Part shown: in pieces, positions 1 to 8,131 of the stretch
Layout: each line of letters starts with the position of its first letter
How positions within the stretch are numbered: position 1 is the stretch's first letter
NCBI GenBank assembly: GCA_018139225.1
Contig: JAGSNX010000003.1
Span: 186,001 to 250,000 of the forward strand
Direction: 5' to 3'
DNA: 64,000 bases
DNA from: Microvirga sp. SRT01
Lineage (GTDB): Bacteria; Pseudomonadota; Alphaproteobacteria; Sphingomonadales; Sphingomonadaceae
Position numbers and translations under genes: made by a program
Notes under the pieces: generated by a model
The model's database searches: none
What the model saw: only the letters and a program-made list of their open reading frames with translations
Told to the model about the DNA's origin: nothing

Positions 1-235
1 CGAGTTCCTCCAGCGCGCGGACGCAGCTTTCGTAATAGTCCTCGCCCTCATGGGTCAGCGTGATCCGCCGGGTCGTCCGGTGAAACAATTTCGTGCCGAG
101 GCGGGCCTCCAGCCGCGACACGCTCTTGCCGACGGCCGAGCCGGTCAGGCCCAGCGTGGCGGCTGCGGCGGTGAAACTGCCGGCCTGCGCCACCCGCACG
201 AACTCGATCACGCCCGCAAGGTCCTGCACATCCAT
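1..235 (-). CDS. LysR-family transcriptional regulator, N-terminal part
   Basis: The first 78 residues of a LysR-type DNA-binding regulator are visible; the gene runs off the left edge. The start is the ATG at 233-235. The segment around residues 16-60 (QAGSFTAAAATLGLTGSAVG ... LEARLGTKLFHRTTR) is the classic LysR winged helix-turn-helix, where the recognition helix is followed by the 'LGTxLFHRTTR' wing. The inducer-binding domain is outside the window. It is divergent from the flavin monooxygenase operon that starts 92 bases away, the usual arrangement for a LysR protein controlling its neighbour; that regulatory link is inference. No obvious T-N11-A operator stood out in the short gap. Confidence 0.9.
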   Translation of the reverse strand, partial: MDVQDLAGVIEFVRVAQAGSFTAAAATLGLTGSAVGKSVSRLEARLGTKLFHRTTRRITLTHEGEDYYESCVRALEEL

Positions 236-327
236 TGTGGAATGCTAGGACGGAGTGATCGTCGTGGGCAACGGATTATCGTCTGCCAACGGCGCATTAG
301 ATTGTGACGGTACGAAGGAGTTATCCG

Positions 328-1323
328 ATGTCTGCCGCGTCCCTGTCCCGTCATCCCGGCTACCGCAGCCTGTTCGCGCCCAAGGCGCTGACGCTCGGCC
401 TCATCATGCCGCTGGAAACCTACCCCGATGCGCCCGCACCGACGATGCGCGGCCATATGGCTTCGGCGGTCGCGGCCGATGCCGCGGGCCTCAGCGCGCT
501 GTGGATGCGCGACGTGCCGTTCTACGATCCGGGCTACGGCGATGCCGGTCAGGTGTTCGAGCCGCTGACCTATCTCGCCGCGATCGCATCGGTCACGACG
601 TCGATCGCGCTGGGGACGGCAGGCATCGTCCTGCCGCTGCGCGAGCCCAAGCTGCTTGCCAAGCAGGTGGCGACGGTTGATCAACTGTCGGCAGGACGCA
701 TGATGCTCGGCCTGTCGTCGGGCGATCGTCCGTCCGAATATCCGCTGTTCGGCATCGACTTCGCCACGCGCGGCGAACGGTTCCGCGACGCCTTCGACGT
801 GTATCGGACGGTGATCGGCAGCGACTTTCCGCATTTTGCCTCGTCGCGCTTCGGCCGCGGCGACGGCCGCCTCGATCTGGTACCCAAGCCGGCGTTCGGA
901 CCGGTCCCGACGATCGGCATCGGCCGCGGCCAGCAGTCGCTGGAGTGGGTGGCCGCCAACATGCATGGCTTCATCGCGCCGTCGCCGTCGATCGACCGGC
1001 TCGGGGACTTCGCAAGCAATTGGCGCGATCTGGTCGAGCGCGCAGCGGGTGACACCGTCTTCAAGCCGATCGGCATCGCCGGCTATCTCGATCTCGTCGC
1101 CGACCGCGATCAGCCGTTGCAGCAGATCCGCGCCGGCTTCCGTACCGGCAGCAAGGCGCTGGCGGAGTTTCTGGGACAGGCGCGCGATGCCGGCATCAAC
1201 CATGCGGCGCTCAATCCCAAGATCAGCCGTCGCCCGCATGCCGCGCTGATGGACGATCTGGTGCGCGACGTGCTGCCCCATTTCCCGAGCCTTTGCCCAC
1301 CTGCGCACGCGCTGGCGGCCTGA
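328..1323 (+). CDS. LLM-class flavin-dependent oxidoreductase
   Basis: 331-residue luciferase-like monooxygenase, a TIM-barrel enzyme that uses reduced FMN and oxygen. Visible family features are the N-terminal strand (LTLGLIMPLE), the segment LGTAGIVLPLREPKLLAKQVATVDQLS typical of the LLM core, and LSAGRMMLGLSSGDRPSEY. It most resembles the BA3436-type 'luciferase-type oxidoreductase' subgroup. The ATG at 328 is chosen because GAAGGAG lies 7 bases upstream. It is followed by an old yellow enzyme gene 20 bases downstream and a SnoaL-like gene, so the three probably form one operon under the divergent LysR gene. The substrate cannot be read from the sequence. Confidence 0.9.
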   Translation: MSAASLSRHPGYRSLFAPKALTLGLIMPLETYPDAPAPTMRGHMASAVAADAAGLSALWMRDVPFYDPGYGDAGQVFEPLTYLAAIASVTTSIALGTAGIVLPLREPKLLAKQVATVDQLSAGRMMLGLSSGDRPSEYPLFGIDFATRGERFRDAFDVYRTVIGSDFPHFASSRFGRGDGRLDLVPKPAFGPVPTIGIGRGQQSLEWVAANMHGFIAPSPSIDRLGDFASNWRDLVERAAGDTVFKPIGIAGYLDLVADRDQPLQQIRAGFRTGSKALAEFLGQARDAGINHAALNPKISRRPHAALMDDLVRDVLPHFPSLCPPAHALAA

Positions 1324-1343
1324 ACCCATTGAGGAAGCATATC

Positions 1344-2459
1344 ATGACCATGTTGTTCGAACCCTATGATCTCGGCGACCGGCGGCTTGCCAACCGCGTC
1401 GTCATGGCGCCGATGACGCGCGCGCGCGCACCGCAGGAGATCCCGGACGCGCAGACGGCGCTATACTATCGGCAACGCGCCGGCGCCGGCCTGATCGTCA
1501 CCGAAGGGCTGCCGGTGTCGGAGGAGGCACGCGGCTATCTCTACGTGCCCGGAATCTTCAACGACGCGCAACAGGCCGGGTGGACCCAGGTCACCGATGC
1601 CGTGCACGCCGAAGGCGGCCGCATCTTCGCGCAGTTATGGCATGTCGGGCGAGTCTCGCATGTATCGCTGCAACCCGGTGGCGCGGCACCGGTGGGCCCG
1701 ACCGGACAAGCGGCTGCCGACGTAACCGCCTTCACGATCGGCGACGACGGGAAAGCCGGCCCGGTGCCGGTCAGCACGCCGCGGCCGCTGTCGACCGGCG
1801 ATGTGGCGCGTGTCACGGCGGATTTCGTCCGCGCAGCCCGCCGTGCGATCGATGCCGGTTTCGACGGGATCGAGCTTCACGGCGCCAACGGGTATTTGTT
1901 CGAACAGTTCATCAACGGTGCGCTCAACGACCGGGACGATCGCTACGGCGGGTCGGTCGAGAACCGGCTGCGCTTTCTGATGGAGACGATCGACGCGGTG
2001 GCGGCGGAGATCGGGATGGAGCGGGCCGGCGTCCGCATCTCGCCCTTCGGCCGGCTCTACGACATGCGCCCCTTCGCCGACGAGGCGGAGACCTGGGTGC
2101 AGGCGGCGGCAGCCTTCCAATCGCGACGGCTCGCCTACGTCCACCTGAGCGATCAGTTGACGATCGGCGCCGAGAAGATGCCGGAAACGTTCGCGGCCGA
2201 CTTCTGCCGCACCTATCGCGGGACGCTGATCGCGGCGGGCGGCTTCGATCGACACTCGGGCGAGGCGGCGTTGCAGGCCGGCCAGCTCGACCTGATCGCG
2301 GTCGGGCGCGGCTTCATCGCCAACCCCGATCTCGTCGAGCGCTGGCGTCATGGCCACCCGATCGCGGAGGCCGATCGCGCTACCTTCTACGGCACGTCGG
2401 GTGCGCGGGGCTATACCGACTATCCGGTCTGGTCCGCCGACATGGAGGCGGCGGCATGA
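1344..2459 (+). CDS. Alkene reductase / NADH:flavin oxidoreductase (old yellow enzyme family)
   Basis: 371-residue FMN-containing ene-reductase that would reduce activated C=C bonds of enones or nitro compounds with NAD(P)H. Recognisable pieces are NRVVMAPMTRARA at the N-terminus, QLWHVGRVSH, FDGIELHGANGYLFEQF with the substrate-binding HGAN, NDRDDRYGGSVENR, and the C-terminal phosphate-binding region IAVGRGFIANPDLVERW. The start is the ATG at 1344, preceded by GAGGAAG. Its stop codon overlaps the next start (ATGA at 2456-2459), indicating translational coupling. A second paralogue sits at 35.2 kb. Confidence 0.93.
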   Translation: MTMLFEPYDLGDRRLANRVVMAPMTRARAPQEIPDAQTALYYRQRAGAGLIVTEGLPVSEEARGYLYVPGIFNDAQQAGWTQVTDAVHAEGGRIFAQLWHVGRVSHVSLQPGGAAPVGPTGQAAADVTAFTIGDDGKAGPVPVSTPRPLSTGDVARVTADFVRAARRAIDAGFDGIELHGANGYLFEQFINGALNDRDDRYGGSVENRLRFLMETIDAVAAEIGMERAGVRISPFGRLYDMRPFADEAETWVQAAAAFQSRRLAYVHLSDQLTIGAEKMPETFAADFCRTYRGTLIAAGGFDRHSGEAALQAGQLDLIAVGRGFIANPDLVERWRHGHPIAEADRATFYGTSGARGYTDYPVWSADMEAAA

Positions 2460-2926
2460 GCATGATCGACACCCGCCTCGCGGCGCTGCTGGAGATGGAG
2501 GACATCCGCCAACTTCGGCTGCGCTATTCCGCCAGCCTCGACAGCGGCGACATCGACGGGCTCGATCGGGTGTTCGCCCCCGATGCGACGGTGAGCGTCA
2601 CCGTCGGCACGATGACGGGGCTGTCCGCGATCAAGGCGGGGCTGGCCGAGGCCTTCCGCCAGTTCGATCGCGACGGACGCGGCCGCTACCCCTTCCTGCA
2701 CGCGATCACCAATCATCAGGTCACGCTGACCGGACCGGACACGGCGGAGGGACGCTGCTACCTGATCGATTTCGAAACCGCGTCGAAGCCCGACCCCAAT
2801 CCCCTGCTGCTGCTCGGCCTGTATGCCGACCGATACGTGCGCATCGACAGCGCCTGGCGGATCGCCAGCACGGTGCTGGAGGTCGCCTGGCCGGCAGCGG
2901 AGGGTAGCCCGGATCGTGCACACTGA
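2456..2926 (+). CDS. SnoaL-like / nuclear transport factor 2 family protein
   Basis: 156-residue protein of the NTF2-like fold. The N-terminal stretch EMEDIRQLRLRYSASLDSGDIDGLDRVFAPDATVS is the characteristic two-helix plus strand start of SnoaL_4-type domains, which act as polyketide cyclases, dehydratases or isomerases. The ATG overlaps the stop of the old yellow enzyme gene by four bases, so it is very likely co-translated with it. In this context it may handle the product of the monooxygenase/reductase pair; the exact reaction is unknown. It ends just before a convergent sensor kinase gene. Confidence 0.85.
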   Translation: MSMIDTRLAALLEMEDIRQLRLRYSASLDSGDIDGLDRVFAPDATVSVTVGTMTGLSAIKAGLAEAFRQFDRDGRGRYPFLHAITNHQVTLTGPDTAEGRCYLIDFETASKPDPNPLLLLGLYADRYVRIDSAWRIASTVLEVAWPAAEGSPDRAH

Positions 2927-3082
2927 TCCGGCAACCGGCACCAGCGGCGACGGGATGACACCTTGCATCCCGAAGCCCCTCGGCGCGACTGGGGAGCGAT
3001 TGAGGTAACCCCGAAGCAATCCGACGGGACACATCTCCGCCCACGCTCGACCTGCCAGCAGCCACAGCCACAGGCTTGGCCC

Positions 3083-4633
3083 TCACCGCAACCGCACCAC
3101 GAACACCGTGCCCGGCCCGTCCTCCAGCACCAACGACCCGCCATGCGCGTCGAGCAGCGAGGCCGCGATCGGCAGGCCTAGTCCCGTCCCGCCCGTCGTC
3201 CGCCGCGTCGTGAAGAACGGTTCGAACACCCGCGCGCGATCGGCAGGCGGGATGCCCGGACCCGTGTCCGACACGCGCACCGACACCCCATCCCCCTCGC
3301 CCACCGCCACGATCGACGCCGATGACGCCCCCGCCTGACGACTGTTCGCCAGCAGGCCCGCCAGCACTGCCTCCAGCGTCGCCGCATCGATCCGCGCCGA
3401 CAATCCGGCCGGCACCGCGACCTCGACCGCGAACCCATTGCCCCGCTCCGCATCCGCTACGCGGTGCGCGACGGCAGCGAGATCGGCCCGGCCGTCGCCA
3501 CCCGTGCCCATGTCTGCCCGAGCCAGATCGAGCAGGCGCGTCACCAGCAACGCGAGGCGATCGGCGTCGGCATCGGCGTTGGTCAGGAAGCGATGCCGCT
3601 CGTCGGGCGACATCGTGTCGCCATGTTCCGCCAGCAGTTCGAGCGCGCCGCGGATGCCCGCGAGTGGCGTCTTGAACTCGTGGCTGACCGCATGCGCGAA
3701 GTCGCGCAAATAGCGGGACCGCCGCTCGATCGCCTCCGCCATGATCGCGAAGTCGGAGTAAAGCCCCTGGATCTCGATCGCGGCGGTGACCGGCGCGGGT
3801 GGCACTTCTCCGCGGCCACTGGCGACGGCGCGGGTAGCCGCGCCCAGCGCCTCGATCGGGCGGGCGATCCCGCGCGACAGCAGCCCGCTGAGGAACACCA
3901 ACGTCCCGAAGATCAGCACGATGCCGAGCGCGATCTTGCCGCGATCCTCGTACAACCCCTTGAACAGCGCGCGGGCGGAGCGGGACAGCAGCAGCACGCC
4001 GACCACGCGGCCGTTCACCACGATCGGCCGCGCGTGGTGGACGCGGATCGCAGCGGCGCGCGACAGCCATTCGAACCGGTACACGGCGCGGTACGCCCCG
4101 TTGCGGCGCAGGACGGTGGTGGCGCGGCCCTGCAACGCGGCGGCGACTTCCGTCAGGGCGGCATAGCTGCCGTCCGGACCGACGCCGTCACGATCGAGCA
4201 GCGTCAGGCTCGCCAGCGTTTCCGCCTTGGTGGCGGCGGCGACGGGAGCGAGCCTCCGCGCCGCGGCGACCGCATCCGCCGTCATGTCGCGCGCTGCGGT
4301 GGCGGCGGGCCGCTCAGGCAGGATCGGTGTCGTGCTGAGATCGATGCCGCTATCCGGCGCGTCGTACCCGTATGGGTCCGAAGCATCCGATCGCGCCGGA
4401 CTCGCCACCACCGCACGTCCAGGCAGCACGTCTGGCCAGAGCAACGCGGCGGTGGCGGCGAGCGCGGCTCCCTGCGCGACCAGCTCTGCCTCCGTCTGGC
4501 GCACCAGCGTATTCTCGTAGACGCGCAACCCCACCGCACCGACGCCGGGCAGCGCCGCCACCAGAAACAGCGTCGCGAACAGGATCGTCCGCAGCCGCAG
4601 CCGCGGCCAGTGACGCTTCGCCCAGGCTTTCAC
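3083..4633 (-). CDS. Two-component sensor histidine kinase
   Basis: 516-residue membrane kinase. A first transmembrane segment near residues 15-40 (ILFATLFLVAALPGVGAVGL), a periplasmic domain of about 180 residues, a second transmembrane segment (ALGIVLIFGTLVFLSGLL), a HAMP linker (SRGIARPIEALGAATRAVAS), a HisKA domain with phospho-acceptor His in HAVSHEFKTPLAGI (about residue 318), then HATPase_c with the N-box (LLANSRQA), G1 (DTGPGIP) and G2 (GTGLGLPIA). It matches the CreC/ChvG-like layout. The GTG at 4631-4633 overlaps the stop of the response regulator (GTGA), which favours it; an in-frame GTG at 4657 is an alternative. It is the third gene of a minus-strand operon. Confidence 0.9.
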   Translation of the reverse strand: MKAWAKRHWPRLRLRTILFATLFLVAALPGVGAVGLRVYENTLVRQTEAELVAQGAALAATAALLWPDVLPGRAVVASPARSDASDPYGYDAPDSGIDLSTTPILPERPAATAARDMTADAVAAARRLAPVAAATKAETLASLTLLDRDGVGPDGSYAALTEVAAALQGRATTVLRRNGAYRAVYRFEWLSRAAAIRVHHARPIVVNGRVVGVLLLSRSARALFKGLYEDRGKIALGIVLIFGTLVFLSGLLSRGIARPIEALGAATRAVASGRGEVPPAPVTAAIEIQGLYSDFAIMAEAIERRSRYLRDFAHAVSHEFKTPLAGIRGALELLAEHGDTMSPDERHRFLTNADADADRLALLVTRLLDLARADMGTGGDGRADLAAVAHRVADAERGNGFAVEVAVPAGLSARIDAATLEAVLAGLLANSRQAGASSASIVAVGEGDGVSVRVSDTGPGIPPADRARVFEPFFTTRRTTGGTGLGLPIAASLLDAHGGSLVLEDGPGTVFVVRLR

Positions 4634-5340
4634 GCCACGGGCTGCTCGCCGCGGCACGGCCCCAGCGCATAGCCGATACCCGCGCGTGTTTCGATCAGGT
4701 CGGTGCCGCCGACATTCGCGAACTTCGCGCGCAAATTGCGGATGTGACTGTCGATCGTGCGGTCCGTGACCGCGAAACCCGGCCCGTGCAGCCGGTCGAT
4801 GATCGCGTCGCGCCCGAACACCTTGGCCGGCATCGCCGCGAGCAGGCGCAGGATCGAGAATTCGGTGACGGTCAGCGGCACCTCGACATCCGCCCAGTTG
4901 GCGCGCCAGCCATCCATGTCGAGCCGCAGCAGCCCCTGCGCGATCGTCGCGGCGGCGGGTTGCGGCGGTGCGGGGGCGGCGACGCGGCGCAGGATTGCCA
5001 TCACGCGCGCCACGACCTCACGCGGGGAGAAGGGCTTCACGACATAATCGTCCGCGCCCAGTTCGATGCCGATCACGCGGTCGATCTCGTCGTCGCGGCT
5101 GGAAAGGAACAGGATCGGCACCTGACTGTCGGCGCGGACGCGGCGGCACACTTCCAGCCCGTCCATCCGCGGCATGTTGATGTCGAGGATAATGAGGTCG
5201 GGCTGCTGCACTTCGACCAGCGCCAGCGCCGCCTCCCCGTCCGCGGCCTCGATCGCGCCGAGCCCGGCCTTAGCCAGTGCGAAGACGAGCAACTGGCGGA
5301 TATGCGGATCGTCGTCGACGACAAGGATGGTGCGCGGCAT
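4630..5340 (-). CDS. OmpR/CreB-family response regulator
   Basis: 236-residue regulator. The receiver domain occupies about residues 1-118, with acidic pocket DDD at 9-11, phospho-acceptor Asp53 in ILDINMPRMDG, the conserved Thr/Ser region (LFLSSRD) and Lys in VVKPFSP. A winged-helix DNA-binding domain follows (PLTVTEFSILRLLAAMPAKVFGRDAIIDRLHG ... IDSHIRNLRAKF). The ATG at 5338-5340 gives the canonical MPRTILVVDDD start. It lies 11 bases after the DUF4173 gene and overlaps the kinase gene at its 3' end, so regulator and kinase form a cognate pair. Target genes are not evident. Confidence 0.93.
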   Translation of the reverse strand: MPRTILVVDDDPHIRQLLVFALAKAGLGAIEAADGEAALALVEVQQPDLIILDINMPRMDGLEVCRRVRADSQVPILFLSSRDDEIDRVIGIELGADDYVVKPFSPREVVARVMAILRRVAAPAPPQPAAATIAQGLLRLDMDGWRANWADVEVPLTVTEFSILRLLAAMPAKVFGRDAIIDRLHGPGFAVTDRTIDSHIRNLRAKFANVGGTDLIETRAGIGYALGPCRGEQPVA

Positions 5341-5351
5341 CGGGCACAGGA

Positions 5352-6920
5352 TCATCGTTGCGCCGCTCCCGTCAACGAAGAGTTTTGCGGTGGCATGGAC
5401 GCCGTGGTGAGTGGATTGGGTCGCCGGATGGCGCCGTTGCACTCGCGACCATATGGCGCAGGGCGGAGGCGGACCGGCCGGACCATCATCTCGACCTGCG
5501 CGGTCCGGCGCGCATTGCGCCACGTCCAGCCGCGCCAGTACGACTGGCGGATCGCGATCTCGTCCTGCGCCTCCACGCGCAGGAACGCGAGGCGATCACG
5601 GATCGCCGGGTCGGATGCGTGCCGCTCCAGCTCCGCGACGGACACGATCGCGGACGGCCCGAGTTCGTGCAGGTAGCAGAGATCGAGCGGCGGCCCCTTC
5701 CGCCCCATCGCCAGCGCGACGCGGGCATTCCACGCCGCCGCCGCCGCGCCGAGATCGACGACGCTGCACAGCGCCAGCACCAGCGCCGCCGCGAGCGCAT
5801 TGGCGTTGATCAGCCACGCAGCGGAGCGTCCGCGCAACAATCGCCAGCCGATCAGCACCAGCCCGGTCGCGACCAACGCCATCCACGCCAGCGCCGCCAG
5901 CCGCAGCGTCGTCATCCCGTAGGCGTCGACATAGTCGAGCGTCCGCAACGCGCTGGACGCGACGAGCAGGACGTTCTGCGCGATCCACACCGTCACCAGC
6001 CGCCGCACCGTCGCACTCGCTGCCCCGACGCTGCCGGGGCGCAACGCAACCAGCACGAACGCGCCCGCCAGCAATGCCGTGACGATCAGCCCATAGGCCC
6101 CCTGATGCGCGTATTCGGCCATCGTGACGCGCGACGGCAGCGGCGCGCCGCTCCACAGAAAAGCGATGTCGAGCGCGTTCTGCACCGCGAAGATCGCATT
6201 GAACACGACCAGCGACAGCGTCAGCGTGGCCGGGCCGGGCTGCACCGCGTCGAGGTCGAAACCGGCGCGCTCCTGACGCTGCCGGGTCGTCGACGCGGCC
6301 GGACGCAGCATCGGCCACGCGCCCGCCGTAATGACGGCGGCGAGGATCGTGCGCAGGACGACGGTGTCGAGGCCCGGCAGCGTCACGCCCGAGAAAGCAT
6401 TGGCGATCAGCGGATTGGCGTTGGCGAACAGCGTCAGGAAGAGCGCGCCGCCGACGATCGGCAGCGCCACCAGTGAGATCATCCCGGTCAGACGCAGACC
6501 CTGATAACGTCGCCGCTCGCGGACCCGGCCGATCTTGCCCAGATCGCGCAGCGGCGCGCCGAGTCCGCTGACGCCGTGCCACACCAGCCGCCCCGCCCAG
6601 GCGATCGCATCGTCGAACCGCCGCCGCGGCAGCAGCGCGGCCAGCGACACGGCGATCGCGAACAGCAGGAGCGTGAGGAAGCCCGGATCGTCGACCAGCA
6701 CCAGCGCGAACCCGCCCGCGGCGAGCGCCGCAATGCGCGCGGCGCGGTCGCGAAAAACCGCCGGCCGAGTCACCACCAGTACGGCAAGCCATGCGAGCGC
6801 GAACCCGCCCAGCGCCGCGCCGATCATCCCCTCCTCGAACACGATCGCCTCGCCCAGCGCGATCAGCGCCGCGCTCGCGATCAGCTTGCGACCGACGCCG
6901 CCCCGTCCAAACCCCGTCAT
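5352..6920 (-). CDS. DUF4173/DUF4153-type polytopic membrane protein
   Basis: 522-residue integral membrane protein with about 11-13 hydrophobic helices. The mid-region (FNAIFAVQNALDIAFLW followed by YAHQGAYGLIVTALLAGAFV) and the C-terminal part (NALAAALVLALCSVVDLGAAAAAWNA) resemble DUF4173 proteins of alphaproteobacteria. It is the first gene of an operon with a response regulator and sensor kinase directly downstream (11-base gap), so it may be a membrane partner or sensory accessory of that two-component system, a role comparable in position to CreD next to CreBC; this is inference. Biochemical function is unknown. Confidence 0.8.
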   Translation of the reverse strand: MTGFGRGGVGRKLIASAALIALGEAIVFEEGMIGAALGGFALAWLAVLVVTRPAVFRDRAARIAALAAGGFALVLVDDPGFLTLLLFAIAVSLAALLPRRRFDDAIAWAGRLVWHGVSGLGAPLRDLGKIGRVRERRRYQGLRLTGMISLVALPIVGGALFLTLFANANPLIANAFSGVTLPGLDTVVLRTILAAVITAGAWPMLRPAASTTRQRQERAGFDLDAVQPGPATLTLSLVVFNAIFAVQNALDIAFLWSGAPLPSRVTMAEYAHQGAYGLIVTALLAGAFVLVALRPGSVGAASATVRRLVTVWIAQNVLLVASSALRTLDYVDAYGMTTLRLAALAWMALVATGLVLIGWRLLRGRSAAWLINANALAAALVLALCSVVDLGAAAAAWNARVALAMGRKGPPLDLCYLHELGPSAIVSVAELERHASDPAIRDRLAFLRVEAQDEIAIRQSYWRGWTWRNARRTAQVEMMVRPVRLRPAPYGRECNGAIRRPNPLTTASMPPQNSSLTGAAQR

Positions 6921-7408
6921 GCCTGTGCATCCCGTTCTGTTTCAGGCTGACGGGATGCGCTGTCACGATTGAGCCACGGTGGCGCGAACGATGCGCTTGC
7001 TGCGCGAAGCCTGTGCAGATCGGGTGCAGGCTGATCCTGGCGATGTCGCACGTGCAGTGATTTAGCTTCAACGGCATGCCTGCCGTCGAATAGCCGTCAC
7101 GGGTTGAGCTCAAACCCGGATCACGCATCGATCGTCATGCCGGCCCCGTCCCGGCATTCACTGGACCGCTCACCAACAGGCGCTGTGTCGTGCACCACCG
7201 TGGATGCCGGAACGGGCCCGGCATGGCGAAATGGCAATCACGTCATCAAGAACGCGTTGGCAGCCCGCCTATCGCGCTCGCCGCACCGTGGCGGCCCATC
7301 TCCGTTCGGCCTGAGCGAAGTCGAAGGCCATGCCCCGGGCGAAATGCTTCGACGTCGCCCGGCACCAACCGTCGGGCTAGAACCGGCATTCCTCGATGCA
7401 CTGCACCC
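6921..7408. other. Intergenic region with two REP-like palindromes
   Basis: A gap of 488 bases with no credible gene. It probably carries the promoter of the DUF4173-regulator-kinase operon next to position 6920. Two short palindromes built on ATGCCGG...CCGGCAT lie at 7137-7157 and 7204-7224. Short open frames across it lack coding character. Confidence 0.6.
7137..7224. repeat. Pair of REP-like palindromes (ATGCCGG / CCGGCAT)
   Basis: Two inverted repeats with identical 7-base arms, ATGCCGG-N7-CCGGCAT, at 7137-7157 and 7204-7224, separated by 46 bases. The same element recurs at 56783-56803. The arms fold into small hairpins, as expected of repetitive extragenic palindromes that are common in sphingomonad genomes. 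Confidence 0.7.
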
Positions 7409-8005
7409 TTACGGAACCCGCCGCACCGTCAGGATCTTGACCTCCGGCTTCAGCATCTCGCCCTTCATCGCGCCGGCGCCAGCAGTCGGGTCGCGCGGGC
7501 CGGACCAGATGCGTTTGACCACGTCCATCCCCTCGACGACGCGGCCGAACACCGCATAACCGACATTGTCGCCGGGTGCCTCGGGATGCGCGTCCAGCCC
7601 GGTCATATCGCCGATCGCGATCGTGAAGTCGGCGTGTGCGGTGCCCGGGGCCATGCGGCCCATCGAAATCGCGCCCTCGGTATGAGTCAGCCCGGTCTTC
7701 GTTGTCGGCTCATGCGCGATCGGCGGATACAGCTTCTTCATGTCGTGCTGCCCCGCCTGGATCAGCCCCGGCCCCCACGCCAGCCGCATCGCGCGAAAGA
7801 AGGTGATGCCGTCCAGCCGCTTGGCATCGACGTAGCGCAGGAAGTTGGCGGACGTGACCGGCGCGGCGGCGCGATCCACCTCGATCGTGATCGGTCCTTC
7901 GGTCGTGGTCATGACGACGCGAACCGGCGGTGGCCCGGCCGGCGCGGCGACTTGGGCCGCAACCGGAGCGGCGATCATCAGGGCGAGCAGGAATCGGATC
8001 AGCAT
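7409..8005 (-). CDS. Cyclophilin-type peptidyl-prolyl cis-trans isomerase, exported
   Basis: 198-residue periplasmic prolyl isomerase. An N-terminal signal peptide (MLIRFLLALMIAAPVAAQVA) precedes a cyclophilin domain with VMTTTEGPITIEVD, APVTSANFLRYVDAKRLDG, FFRA, EGAISMGRMAPGTAHADFTIAIGD and NVGYAVFGRVVEGMDVVKRI. The active-site sequences are less canonical than in cytosolic PpiB but the fold is clear. The ATG at 8003-8005 is selected because it starts the signal peptide directly. It lies downstream of the glnK-amtB terminator, so it has its own promoter in the short gap or is a separate unit. Confidence 0.9.
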   Translation of the reverse strand: MLIRFLLALMIAAPVAAQVAAPAGPPPVRVVMTTTEGPITIEVDRAAAPVTSANFLRYVDAKRLDGITFFRAMRLAWGPGLIQAGQHDMKKLYPPIAHEPTTKTGLTHTEGAISMGRMAPGTAHADFTIAIGDMTGLDAHPEAPGDNVGYAVFGRVVEGMDVVKRIWSGPRDPTAGAGAMKGEMLKPEVKILTVRRVP

Positions 8006-8033
8006 GGCGCCGACGCTACCGGAGCGGCCGGCC

Positions 8034-8066
8034 AAAAAATAGCCCGGTGCGTTTCCGCACCGGGCT
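8034..8066 (-). terminator. Rho-independent terminator of glnK-amtB
   Basis: On the minus strand an 11-base perfect stem AGCCCGGTGCG / CGCACCGGGCT with a GAAA loop is followed by ATTTTTT. It lies 65 bases downstream of the amtB stop and upstream of the cyclophilin gene. This is a textbook intrinsic terminator. Confidence 0.93.
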
Positions 8067-8131
8067 TCAAGGATGTCCGCAGGAGGAACATCGGGGGGGA
8101 CGGGGCGTCTGGCGGCCCCGCCCCGAACGGG

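Noticed and set aside
3464..4672. 402-residue open frame on the plus strand
   Set aside because: Antisense to the sensor kinase, whose HAMP, HisKA and ATPase motifs are clear.
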